This document shows, in pieces, positions 34,093 to 41,337 of a stretch of DNA of 48,128 nucleotides; position 1 is the stretch's first letter; every line of letters begins with the position of its first letter. Under the pieces are notes generated by a model. That model ran no database searches. It worked only from the letters and a program-made list of their open reading frames with translations, and had not been told where the DNA came from. This DNA is from Bryobacteraceae bacterium. Lineage in GTDB: Bacteria; Acidobacteriota; Terriglobia; Bryobacterales; Bryobacteraceae. Both the position numbers and the translations under genes were made by a program. The stretch is from NCBI GenBank assembly GCA_025980665.1, contig JAICXC010000026.1:1-48128 (forward strand), read 5' to 3'.

Positions 34093-35448
34093 ATGTTTAA
34101 GAAAATTTTGATCGCCAACCGGGGCGAAATTGCTGTGCGGATCCTGTGCGCCTGTAAGGACCTGGGCATTCGCACGGTGGCGATCTACTCGGAAGCCGAC
34201 CGCCATAGCCTGCACACGCGCTTCGCCGATGAAGCCATTTGCGTGGGTCCAGCAAAGAGCGCGCGCAGTTACCTCGACATTCACGCGGTGATGAGCGCGG
34301 CTGAAATCACGAATTGCGACGCAGTGCATCCGGGCTACGGATTTCTATCGGAGAACGCCGATTTCGCGGAGGTATGCGAGACCAGCGGGCTGAAGTTCAT
34401 TGGTCCTCCCGCTGGCGTGATCCGCCGCATGGGTCTGAAGCAGATTGCGCGCGCCGCCATGGAAGAAAACGGCGTGCCGATTCTGCCGGGTTCCGCGGGC
34501 ATCCTCAAGAGCCCGGAAGAAGCCGTCGAAATTGCGGAGCGTATTGGATACCCGGTGATGCTCAAAGCCTCGGCCGGCGGCGGCGGGCGAGGTATGCGCA
34601 TCGTCCGGCAACAGGAAGAACTGGGGCCCTTGATGGCGCAGGCGCAGGCCGAAGCGGCGGCGGCATTTTCCTGCGGCGACCTCTATATGGAGAAGCTGGT
34701 CGAAAATCCGCGCCATATCGAATTCCAGGTTTTAGCCGACCAGCACGGCGAAGTCGAGATTCTAGGCGAGCGCGAATGCTCCATCCAGAGGCGGCATCAA
34801 AAGCTGATCGAAGAATCGCCTTCGACCGCCATGACGCCGGACCTGCGCAAATGTACTGGGGATCGTTTACGAGCCGCGCTGAAGGCGGTGGGGTACACCA
34901 ACGCCGGCACGGTTGAATTTCTGATGGACGCGGCAGGCAAGCTGTACTTCATTGAAGTAAACGCCCGCATCCAGGTTGAGCATCCGGTCACCGAAATGGT
35001 CACCGGTGTCGATCTGGTCAAGAGCCAGATCCTGGTGGCCGCGGGCAAGAAGCTGGATGAAATCCTGACGCGTCCGGTTCAACTGCGAGGCCACGCCATC
35101 GAGTGCCGCATCAATGCCGAGCATCCCGATACTTTCGTTCCTTCACCGGGGACCATTACTGGCTTAAACCTGCCGGGAGGCGCCGGCATCCGTGTGGATA
35201 CCGCGGCGTATCAGGATGGCGTGGTCTCGCCATATTACGACTCGCTGGTGGCCAAGCTGATTGCCTACGGGTCCGATCGCGCGGAAGCTGTCGCCCGGAT
35301 GCAGCGCGCTCTGGGAATGTTTGTGGTGGAGGGTATCTATACGTCGATTCCCTTGCATCAGCGTCTCCTCAAGCACCCCGAATTCATCGCCGGCCGGATC
35401 GACACCGGGTTCCTGAGCCGCCACGGATTCCTGGTCGAGAAGAAATAA
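34093..35448 (+). CDS. accC: Acetyl-CoA carboxylase biotin carboxylase subunit
   Basis: This 451-residue ATP-grasp enzyme carboxylates the biotin on AccB. The ATG at 34093 gives MFKKILIANRGEIAVRI, the family N-terminus; an upstream in-frame ATG lies inside accB. The glycine-rich ATP loop KASAGGGGRGMRIV is near 157-170, ERECSIQRRHQKLIEE near 219 and EVNARIQVEHPVTEMVTG near 286-303 are active-site blocks. Length is standard (E. coli 449). The carboxyltransferase genes accA and accD are not in the window. Confidence 0.96.
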   Translation: MFKKILIANRGEIAVRILCACKDLGIRTVAIYSEADRHSLHTRFADEAICVGPAKSARSYLDIHAVMSAAEITNCDAVHPGYGFLSENADFAEVCETSGLKFIGPPAGVIRRMGLKQIARAAMEENGVPILPGSAGILKSPEEAVEIAERIGYPVMLKASAGGGGRGMRIVRQQEELGPLMAQAQAEAAAAFSCGDLYMEKLVENPRHIEFQVLADQHGEVEILGERECSIQRRHQKLIEESPSTAMTPDLRKCTGDRLRAALKAVGYTNAGTVEFLMDAAGKLYFIEVNARIQVEHPVTEMVTGVDLVKSQILVAAGKKLDEILTRPVQLRGHAIECRINAEHPDTFVPSPGTITGLNLPGGAGIRVDTAAYQDGVVSPYYDSLVAKLIAYGSDRAEAVARMQRALGMFVVEGIYTSIPLHQRLLKHPEFIAGRIDTGFLSRHGFLVEKK

Positions 35449-35522
35449 GCCCGCAGTACTGGTGTTCCGAAGGTCCTAGGCGTGCTATACTTAGCCAGTC
35501 AACGTCATTTCTTGGAGGAGAA

Positions 35523-35681
35523 GTGGCACCTGACAACGTAATAAGCGCCCTGCTTTTCGGAGGATCAGCGGCCGCTGCTAGAAACCACCAGGACGATCCC
35601 CTTTGGGTGTCTATCTGCTCCCTAGCGGTTTTCCCCGGTCTGTCTTCCTCTGGTTGTAAGGTTACCTTAGTACGGAATTAG
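35523..35681 (+). CDS. Candidate 52-residue small protein
   Basis: A GTG at 35523 stands 4 nt after a near-perfect Shine-Dalgarno (GGAGG at 35514-35518), stronger than most SDs in this window. The predicted product has an N-terminal Ala-rich part (VISALLFGGSAAAARNHQDD) and a moderately hydrophobic C-terminal half with two Cys residues (LWVSICSLAVFPGLSSSGC). No family is recognised. The small size and single-sequence view leave open that the SD belongs to an untranslated RNA. Confidence 0.4.
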   Translation: MAPDNVISALLFGGSAAAARNHQDDPLWVSICSLAVFPGLSSSGCKVTLVRN

Positions 35682-35710
35682 GTAACATCTCTACCCCAAT
35701 CTTTATGGGC

Positions 35711-35727
35711 CTCTGAATTGTTCAGAG
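35711..35727. other. Perfect 7-bp hairpin/dyad upstream of NarL-type regulator
   Basis: CTCTGAA and TTCAGAG are inverted around a TTG loop, 45 bp before the regulator start at 35772. Without a T-tract it is more likely an operator or RNA structural element than a terminator; autoregulation by the NarL-type protein is one possibility. Confidence 0.45.
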
Positions 35728-35771
35728 TACCAGTACCGCGTATTATCGGGACGGAGCACAAGAGGAAGCCT

Positions 35772-36515
35772 ATGGAAACTGTAAGCGAACCCATCAACGA
35801 CAGCCCTCAAACCACGGAAAAGAAGAAGACCACGGTGCGGATTCTTCTGGCGGACGACCATCCGATCGTTCGCGACGGCTTGAAGAAGCTCCTCCAGCTA
35901 GAAGACGACTTCGAGGTGGTGGGCGAGGCCGGCGACGGCCGCGAGGTACTGGAGAAGGTCCATGAACTGGATCCCGATGTACTCCTGCTCGATCTCCGTA
36001 TGCCCAACCTGGACGGCCTATCGGCCCTGCAGGCGCTACAGCAGACCAACAAGCGCACCCGCGTCATCATCCTGACGGCTTCCGAGGATAAGAACGAGTT
36101 CGTGCAGGCGATGAAGCTGGGATGCAGCGGTATCGTGCTGAAGCAGACGGCTCCCGATTTGATTGTGAAGAGCATCCGCAAGGTCAATTCCGGCGAAATC
36201 TGGCTGGATTCGCTTACCACGGCAGCGGTGATGCGGCACTTCTCTACCGGTCAGGAACAGTCCGGCGGCGGCGGAGGCGGCAAAAGCCGCGAGCGCAGTC
36301 CTCTTTCGACCCGCGAGCGGGAAATCGTCGTGCTAGTGGCCCAGGGCTACAAGAACAAGGAAATGGCCGAGAAGATGTTTATTAGCGAGCAGACGGTCAA
36401 AAACCACCTGCATAACATCTTCGACAAACTGGGTGTTTCCGACCGTCTGGAGCTGGCGCTCTACGCGATCCATAAGGGCTTGCATCTGGCCCCGGACACG
36501 ACGCCGGCGCCGTAG
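35772..36515 (+). CDS. NarL/FixJ-family response regulator
   Basis: The ATG at 35772, with GAGGAA 6 nt upstream, gives 247 residues; an upstream in-frame ATG at 35718 lacks an SD and begins inside a hairpin. The receiver domain has ILLADDHP (Asp28, Asp29), phosphoacceptor Asp74 (VLLLDLRMPNLDG), Thr in VIILTASED and Lys in GIVLKQTAP. A Gly-rich linker (SGGGGGGKSRE) leads to a LuxR-type helix-turn-helix: LSTREREIVVLVAQGYKNKE then MFISEQTVKNHLHNIFDKLG. It should bind DNA as a dimer when phosphorylated. No histidine kinase is nearby, so it is an orphan in this window. Confidence 0.93.
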   Translation: METVSEPINDSPQTTEKKKTTVRILLADDHPIVRDGLKKLLQLEDDFEVVGEAGDGREVLEKVHELDPDVLLLDLRMPNLDGLSALQALQQTNKRTRVIILTASEDKNEFVQAMKLGCSGIVLKQTAPDLIVKSIRKVNSGEIWLDSLTTAAVMRHFSTGQEQSGGGGGGKSRERSPLSTREREIVVLVAQGYKNKEMAEKMFISEQTVKNHLHNIFDKLGVSDRLELALYAIHKGLHLAPDTTPAP

Positions 36516-36519
36516 GGGC

Positions 36520-37203
36520 TTATACCGTTTTATCTTTCGAGTAGCACAGCGGCTCCAGCCGGCATTCCGCGCAGCGCGGATTCCTGGCAATGCACAGCGC
36601 CCGCCCATGATGGATGATCTGGTGCGAGAAGAGAATCCACTTCTCTTTGGGAATGATTTTGACCAGATCCTTCTCGATCTTGCCCGGATCGGTTTCCTTA
36701 GTCAGATCCAGCCTCCGCGAGACTCTCTGGACATGGGTATCTACCACGACTCCAGACGCAATCCCAAAGGCAGTGCCCAAAACTACATTGGCAGTCTTCC
36801 GCGCGGCTCCCGGTACCGTTAAGAGCTGATCGATGTCGCGCGGAATTTCGCCCTTGAAATCCGTAAGTATCTTGCGCGCCGCGCCTATCACCGATTTGGA
36901 CTTGTTGTTGAAGAAACCGGTAGAGCGAATATCCTGGGCCAGTTCTTCTTGCTTGGCCGAGGCGAAATCCTGAATGGTGGGATATTTCTTGAACAGACCG
37001 GGCGTGACCATGTTGACCCGCTTATCGGTGCACTGGGCTGAGAGAATGGTCGCTACCAGCAGCTCCCACGGGTTCGAATGATGGAGAGCGCAGGTGACGC
37101 CCGGATACATCTGATCGAGAGTCGCCAGGATCTTTTTGACACGTGCGGCGCGCTCAGCCGCGGTCTTAGGCTTTTGTGGCCGGGCGGCCTTGGGACTAGT
37201 CAA
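36520..37203 (-). CDS. nth: Endonuclease III (DNA glycosylase/AP lyase)
   Basis: This 227-residue HhH-GPD glycosylase removes oxidised pyrimidines in base excision repair. LLVATILSAQCTDKRVN near 48-64, the helix-hairpin-helix LLTVPGAARKTANVVLG near 126-142 with the catalytic Lys, and VVDTHVQRVSRRL with the catalytic Asp are present. The C-terminal [4Fe-4S] cluster ligands are spaced C-x6-C-x2-C-x5-C (CIARNPRCAECRLEPLC). The start is TTG at 37203, overlapping the end of the preceding gene by 8 bp. The HhH reads PGAARKTA where PGVGRKTA is usual. Confidence 0.94.
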   Translation of the reverse strand: MTSPKAARPQKPKTAAERAARVKKILATLDQMYPGVTCALHHSNPWELLVATILSAQCTDKRVNMVTPGLFKKYPTIQDFASAKQEELAQDIRSTGFFNNKSKSVIGAARKILTDFKGEIPRDIDQLLTVPGAARKTANVVLGTAFGIASGVVVDTHVQRVSRRLDLTKETDPGKIEKDLVKIIPKEKWILFSHQIIHHGRALCIARNPRCAECRLEPLCYSKDKTV

Positions 37204-37501
37204 AATCGATATCCCGCTTGGGTGGCGGCTCGTCCGGATTCTCCTTGGCGAGCTTCAGCATCTCGTCGAATTTCTTGTTTAGCACATCGTGATGCATTTT
37301 GTGCTCCGCGACAGATTTCTCGAAGGCATTCTCGCGCCGGCCGGCTTCGGTCTTGAAGCGGTTCACTGCAGCCTCCATATCGGAGAACGTGGCGGGCTTC
37401 TCGTGCGCTTTGTGCCGGATCACGGCCGACGTAGCGGGATCAATGTGCAACTCCGCCTGGCAGCAGGGGCAGGTCACGGTAATGAGTGCCGGCTTCGCCA
37501 T
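37196..37501 (-). CDS. Hypothetical Cys-containing coiled-coil protein
   Basis: This 101-residue protein starts MAKPALITVTCPCCQAELHIDP; the CPCC pair resembles half of a zinc ribbon, with no second Cys pair. The remainder is charged and helical (MEAAVNRFKTEAGRREN and HKMHHDVLNKKFDEMLKLAKE), ending in an acidic tail. No named family is assigned. It overlaps the nth start by 8 bp and is divergent from mscL, so it is likely cotranscribed with nth. Similar short proteins occur in related genomes, as far as I recall, but I cannot verify this here. Confidence 0.75.
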   Translation of the reverse strand: MAKPALITVTCPCCQAELHIDPATSAVIRHKAHEKPATFSDMEAAVNRFKTEAGRRENAFEKSVAEHKMHHDVLNKKFDEMLKLAKENPDEPPPKRDIDFD

Positions 37502-37550
37502 CCCAAACTATAGTAACAAGGAGTAAACTAATCGGAACAGGAGAGCGAGC

Positions 37551-37979
37551 ATGTTTGCAGAATTCAAGAAGTTCGTCATGCGGGGGAACGTGCTGGACTT
37601 GGCGATCGGTGTCATCATCGGCGCCGCGTTCGGCAAGATTGTGACCTCGCTGGTCAACGATATTCTGATGCCCGTGGTGGGACTCGCGGCGGGCGGGATG
37701 GATTTTTCGAATTTCTTCGTGAGCCTGAACGGTCAGAGTTATCCAACGCTGGCAGCGGCCAAGGCGGCAGGAGCTCCAACGATCAACTATGGCCTCTTCG
37801 TCAATACGGTTCTTGAGTTCATGATCGTGGCGTTCGTGATCTTTGTGATCGTGAAGCAGGTGAACCGGTTCATGCCCGCGCCGCCCCCTCCAGCTACAAG
37901 CACCAAGGATTGCCCGCAGTGTTTTACTAAGATTCCGATACCGGCTAAGCGCTGCCCGGCGTGCACGTCGGCGCTATGA
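37551..37979 (+). CDS. mscL: Large-conductance mechanosensitive channel MscL with C-terminal zinc-ribbon-like tail
   Basis: This 142-residue protein has the MscL N-terminus ([32 protein letters not shown]), with the first membrane helix near 16-45 and the second near 82-104 ([21 protein letters not shown]). It opens under membrane tension to release solutes during osmotic downshock. After a Pro-rich linker the C-terminus carries two CxxC pairs ([18 protein letters not shown]), a rubredoxin-like knuckle present in many MscL homologues but absent from E. coli MscL. AGGAG 8 nt before the ATG is a good SD. A palindromic repeat begins right after the stop. Confidence 0.95.
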   Translation: MFAEFKKFVMRGNVLDLAIGVIIGAAFGKIVTSLVNDILMPVVGLAAGGMDFSNFFVSLNGQSYPTLAAAKAAGAPTINYGLFVNTVLEFMIVAFVIFVIVKQVNRFMPAPPPPATSTKDCPQCFTKIPIPAKRCPACTSAL

Positions 37980-37980
37980 A

Positions 37981-38060
37981 TAGGACAGGCGATCTTGTCG
38001 CCTGTCTCAGAATTCCCGCGACAGGCGGCCCGCTTGGGATAAACCAGACCGCCTGTCCTA
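37981..38060. repeat. 80-bp palindromic repeat element with 11-bp terminal inverted repeats
   Basis: The ends TAGGACAGGCG (37981-37991) and CGCCTGTCCTA (38050-38060) are perfect inverted repeats. Inside are two hairpins: GACAGGCGA/TCGCCTGTC (37984-37992, 37998-38006) with a 5-nt loop, and GACAGGCGG/CCGCCTGTC (38020-38028, 38049-38057) with a 20-nt loop. The first 26 bp recur exactly at 29162-29187. The paired-hairpin layout is like a BIME/REP doublet. Confidence 0.85.
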
Positions 38061-38063
38061 CCA

Positions 38064-38096
38064 AAATAAAAGAGCCCACCGTTTCCGGCGGGCTCT
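38064..38096 (-). terminator. Intrinsic terminator for the M48 protease gene
   Basis: AGAGCCC (38071-38077) pairs with GGGCTCT (38090-38096), extended by CCG/CGG around a TTTC loop with one internal mismatch. On the - strand the stem is followed by TTTTATTTTGG, a proper T-tract 26 bp past the protease stop. Read on the + strand it is followed by TCTTCGTT and may also stop mscL transcripts. Confidence 0.85.
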
Positions 38097-38121
38097 TCGT
38101 TGTGCACCAGGGAAAATAGTC

Positions 38122-39185
38122 TTAGCGGCGCTTGAGCGTCGGACGTTCGTCGTCGTCGCCCTTGCTGTCCGCGTCGCCGGACCCGGAGCCTGATCCCGGT
38201 CTCTTGCGAAGCTGAGGCTTGTTGGGATCGCCACTCTTGTCGTCCACCTTGCGGCGATTTTCGATCATGGCCAGCCGATTCTTCACCTCATTAAACTCCG
38301 AAGTGTTCACCACATATTCCGGACGAGCTTCCAGGTTCTGCTGGATGTTTTTCTGAGCCGCCTGAATCCGATCGTCAGTCATCGGATGACTGGAGAACAG
38401 CTCGGCCACGGCTCCATGCTTCTTCTTTTCCAGCGCCTCGATTTTTTCGAAGAAATCCACGAACGAGGCCGGATCATAGCCGGTCTTGTACATGTACTGG
38501 AGGCCCAACATATCGGCGTCGGATTCATACGCGCGTGAGAACTTGAGCAAGCTCATCGGAACCAGGAAACCGGCTGCCTGGCGGATGCCATACCCGGCCC
38601 AGCCGCCCATGAAGATCAGGGGAATCGACATATAGTTAGCCAGCTCAGCCTTGGTGGCCTGGCGCGTCCCATGGCGAGCCGCCACGTGCGCGATCTCGTG
38701 CGCCATCACGCCCGCCAGCTCGGCTTCGTTGTCGGCCTTCAGAATCAGGCCCGTATTTACGAAGAAAAAGCCGCCCGGCAGCGCGAAGGCATTAACCGAT
38801 TCGTCTTCTACAACTTTGATAGTGAAAGGAACCTTTGCGTCGGAATTGCGGACGATGTTCTGTCCCACGCGATTGACATACTCAGCCACGATGGGATCAT
38901 CGATGATCTTAGCCTGCCGCTCGACTTCCTGCGCCAGCTGCTTGCCGAGCGCAATCTCCTTCTCGAGCGAATAGAAGTTCGGGCCGCGGGCGACGTCGCG
39001 ATTACCAATCTCGTCGGGATCCTTCTTTTTGTCCTTTTTTTGTCGTCCTTTTTGTCCTTAGCCACCTTGGTGGTTGGATCGGAGGACGGCTGATCCGTGG
39101 ACTTCGTGTCCGCGGCAAAACTTGAGAAGGCCGAGGTGAACAGGGAGAAACCGACGATCGTGGCGAGTCCTAGCAAACGACGCAT
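38122..39185 (-). CDS. M48 family metalloprotease, split by a -1 frameshift at an A7 run
   Basis: Two frames together make one protease of about 354 residues. The upstream frame (from ATG 39185, SD AAGGAG) encodes a signal peptide (MRRLLGLATIVGFSLFTSAFSSFA) and a Lys/Asp-rich linker. At the A7 run (39041 to 39035) one base must be re-read to enter the catalytic frame, which then runs without stops: DPDEIGNRDV, YSLEKEIALGKQLAQEVE, zinc site MAHEIAHVAARHGTRQ, the third ligand region AYESDADMLGLQYM and a charged tail. This is the standard BepA/LoiP-like N-terminus, so the join is convincing. Without the shift, translation yields only a 125-residue product with a meaningless C-terminus. Possible causes: programmed or transcriptional slippage, a real pseudogene, or a homopolymer sequencing error. 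Confidence 0.8.
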
Positions 39186-39277
39186 GAAACGGACTCCTTT
39201 CGTTACGAGTATAACGCTCTTTAATGTGACGCCGCCGCGCGGCAGCGGTTACAAAGAATTTTGTCCTAGGGCGGCCG

Positions 39278-39463
39278 CTAACCGTGGCCAAGGTACATCA
39301 GCCAGCTCAGGCCGAACAGGGCGCCGAGGAAGCAGACGAAGCAGTAAATCGCATACCGAAACCGCTCCCGGTCGGTGCGCTTCGTGACAATGCCCAGAAT
39401 TACGGAGGTAATCAGCGCAAACAGGATCGAAGCCTCGAAATGTGAAAGGTTTACCTTGGGCAC
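39278..39463 (-). CDS. Small hypothetical membrane protein
   Basis: The GTG at 39463, one base after the stop of the preceding gene, gives 61 residues (GTG-encoded Met, then PKVNLSHFEASILFALITSV). Two membrane helices are seen, about 10-25 and 38-58, separated by a basic loop (KRTDRERFRY). GGAGAA lies upstream in the end of the previous gene. No function is recognised. It is probably cotranscribed with the 39465-39911 gene. Confidence 0.65.
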   Translation of the reverse strand: MPKVNLSHFEASILFALITSVILGIVTKRTDRERFRYAIYCFVCFLGALFGLSWLMYLGHG

Positions 39464-39464
39464 C

Positions 39465-39911
39465 TTAGTCTTTTCTCCGTGTCGCGATTTCGAAGGCATC
39501 CACGATCCCAAGCAGGTTCAGCAAGCCTGCGGCAACCAGGAACTTGGCGCCATAATCGTGCACGTGCCCGGCGACGTCCGGTTGCGCATAACCCAGCCAC
39601 ACGCTCAGGAAATAAAGAATCCCGGATAGCAGGTTGCCCACGAACCCCCCGTAATAGATCACGGTGGTGAGCAGATCGCCGCTTTGAGGCGAGAACAGCG
39701 CGCCACGCATCATCAGCCCCAGCAGGTACATGGAGGTGACACATGCGGCGATCAAGGCTCCGCGTCCGGGCCGTTTGAGCAGGACGTGTCCGGCTCCCGG
39801 AACGATCCACGCCAACAGGATCACGGGAAGCCAAGGTGCGGAGGGCGCTTCCGGAGCAATCGACGGTCTTGCGGGTGGTGTAACAGGAAATGCGCCGGGG
39901 CTATCGCTCAC
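39465..39911 (-). CDS. Hypothetical membrane protein (DUF6677-like)
   Basis: This 148-residue protein has a Pro-rich N-terminal tail and four hydrophobic segments. The first contains LAWIVPGAGHVLLKRPGRG, a PGxGH-x5-RxxRG pattern seen in small TM2-like membrane proteins; I associate it with the acidobacterial DUF6677 group, from memory. Function unknown. The stop is 1 bp from the next small membrane gene, and the heparinase-like gene ends 4 bp upstream of its start, so the three probably form a unit. Confidence 0.72.
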   Translation of the reverse strand: MSDSPGAFPVTPPARPSIAPEAPSAPWLPVILLAWIVPGAGHVLLKRPGRGALIAACVTSMYLLGLMMRGALFSPQSGDLLTTVIYYGGFVGNLLSGILYFLSVWLGYAQPDVAGHVHDYGAKFLVAAGLLNLLGIVDAFEIATRRKD

Positions 39912-39915
39912 AGAA

Positions 39916-41337
39916 TCATTTTATCTCATCTGCCATCATCCCCTTGACGCCTTCGGCGCTGGAGCCTCGAAGTTTGACCCGCACTCCCACCTCGCCGTTA
40001 CCGGATATGGGCACACTCAGGGTGCCCCCTACGTCGGTATCAAGGAGTTCCAGTTCCTGGTCGTCGATTTCCACGGCGTATTCGGAGCGGGGAGCCAAGC
40101 CTAATACGAATAGGGTTTCGTTCGCCACATGGAACTGCGCGGAGTTCTTCGCCGGGGCGCTGGTAATGGTCGCGGTTCCGACCTGAACGGGACTGACTGC
40201 CGCGCCTTGCCGCAACGTTTGAAGCCGTCCGTTCTGGAAGAGTTGCAGGCGTCCGTCAAAGTAGCCGATCCAGGTGGCGTCCTCGTCCCAACTGGTGCGG
40301 GCGAAAACCTCGCCGGAGTACGGTTCATGAAACACCAGAGGCGCATGATCGTAATTCAAACCCGGTTGATACGGATTGGCCCACAGAAATTCGTAGACCG
40401 AGCCGAGGCTTCCCCGCATGATAAATCGGTCACGGATCAGCCAGCCCTGCAATAGCTGGCTATTGGGCGCATTCGTATCGTAGGCCACCATGGCCAGCGC
40501 GGCGGCGCGAGACATGGCCGCATCGGCCGGATCGGGATCGCCATCATGCAGATATACAGGAACCAGAAATTCATTTTCGGCTCCAGTGAAAGGAGCGGGA
40601 TAGTGGCCGGTCATATGCGCTAGTGGAAGATCCTTGAAATAGCCAGCGGCGGATTCGCGCAAATCCATCTTGACGTTGTCGCGGAGCACGTGCAGCATTT
40701 CATACAGGTCGTATCGTTGTTCACGCGGAAGGACGGCGCGTCCCGCTGCCAGTTGCGGCACGATTTCCGCCCGCCACCAGTTCTGGACGATCTCGCTTAA
40801 CACGGCATTGCCTTGATCCGGCAGGCGGTCGGCCAGGGCAATAGCCGCGAATACACGGGCGTTTTGGCCGCGGACGTCGTTAATGGACGCGACCGCTGGT
40901 TTGGCGAGAGCGGTCTGGATTTTCGCCGCCAGACGATCGGATTCCGCCGGCGTCAGGGCCGGTCCGCACCAATCGAATACTAAGGCCAGTTGGCGGAGGA
41001 CACTTGCGTTGGGCTCCGCCATGTCTTTAAGGGCCCAGTCGATCGCCTGTTTGGCTGCGCTGACCTGGCGCGTGACTTGGTAATACAGCGCCCATGCGAA
41101 ACCGGGTTCAGCCATGGGCGCTCCGCCTGAAATCAACGCCTCGAACTGCTCCCAGCGCGGCGACTGGCGCTCGCGTTCGCGCTGCAGCAGCCGAAGCCGT
41201 TGCGGAGTCAGCAGCAGCCGTGGAGCGTCGCGATAGACGTGGAAATCGTCATCCGCTGAGTTCTGGGCCCCTAGCAGACCTACCCCTAGCAGGCCCACCC
41301 CTAGCCAGCGCACAACGATCAGCGAGCTAGAGGCCAT
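39916..41337 (-). CDS. Secreted heparinase II/III-like protein
   Basis: The ATG at 41337 gives 473 residues starting with a signal peptide (MASSSLIVVRWLGVGLLGVG, cleaved near LGAQN); an upstream in-frame ATG at 41385 would mask it. PRLLLTPQRLRLLQRERER opens a helical part of about 240 residues resembling an (alpha/alpha) toroid, and a C-terminal beta-rich part contains GEVFARTSWDEDATWIGYFDGRL, the strand pattern of heparinase II/III and alginate lyases. The predicted role is polysaccharide degradation in the periplasm. The catalytic Asn/Tyr/His set cannot be assigned with certainty, so activity is not established. The signal sequence is encoded in part by 15-bp tandem repeats. Confidence 0.65.
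   Translation of the reverse strand: MASSSLIVVRWLGVGLLGVGLLGAQNSADDDFHVYRDAPRLLLTPQRLRLLQRERERQSPRWEQFEALISGGAPMAEPGFAWALYYQVTRQVSAAKQAIDWALKDMAEPNASVLRQLALVFDWCGPALTPAESDRLAAKIQTALAKPAVASINDVRGQNARVFAAIALADRLPDQGNAVLSEIVQNWWRAEIVPQLAAGRAVLPREQRYDLYEMLHVLRDNVKMDLRESAAGYFKDLPLAHMTGHYPAPFTGAENEFLVPVYLHDGDPDPADAAMSRAAALAMVAYDTNAPNSQLLQGWLIRDRFIMRGSLGSVYEFLWANPYQPGLNYDHAPLVFHEPYSGEVFARTSWDEDATWIGYFDGRLQLFQNGRLQTLRQGAAVSPVQVGTATITSAPAKNSAQFHVANETLFVLGLAPRSEYAVEIDDQELELLDTDVGGTLSVPISGNGEVGVRVKLRGSSAEGVKGMMADEIK
41268..41312 (-). repeat. Three 15-bp imperfect tandem repeats within a signal-peptide coding sequence
   Basis: Units at 41268-41282, 41283-41297 and 41298-41312 all begin CCCCTAGC and differ at a few bases. 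On the - strand they encode the repeated LGVGL hydrophobic core of the heparinase-like signal peptide. In-frame unit number could vary between strains. Confidence 0.75.

Larger units (their letters stand above)
35449..35771 (+). other. 323-bp intergenic region with promoter-like, ORF and hairpin signals
   Basis: Between accC and the NarL-type regulator lie, in order: TATACT at 35486-35491 (a -10-like hexamer without a clear -35), the SD-like GGAGGAG at 35514-35520, a 52-codon ORF (35523-35681), a 7-bp perfect hairpin GTTACCT/AGGTAAC (35661-35667 and 35680-35686) overlapping that ORF's stop, and a second perfect hairpin CTCTGAA-TTG-TTCAGAG (35711-35727). AAGAGGAA then precedes the regulator start. 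Confidence 0.55.
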
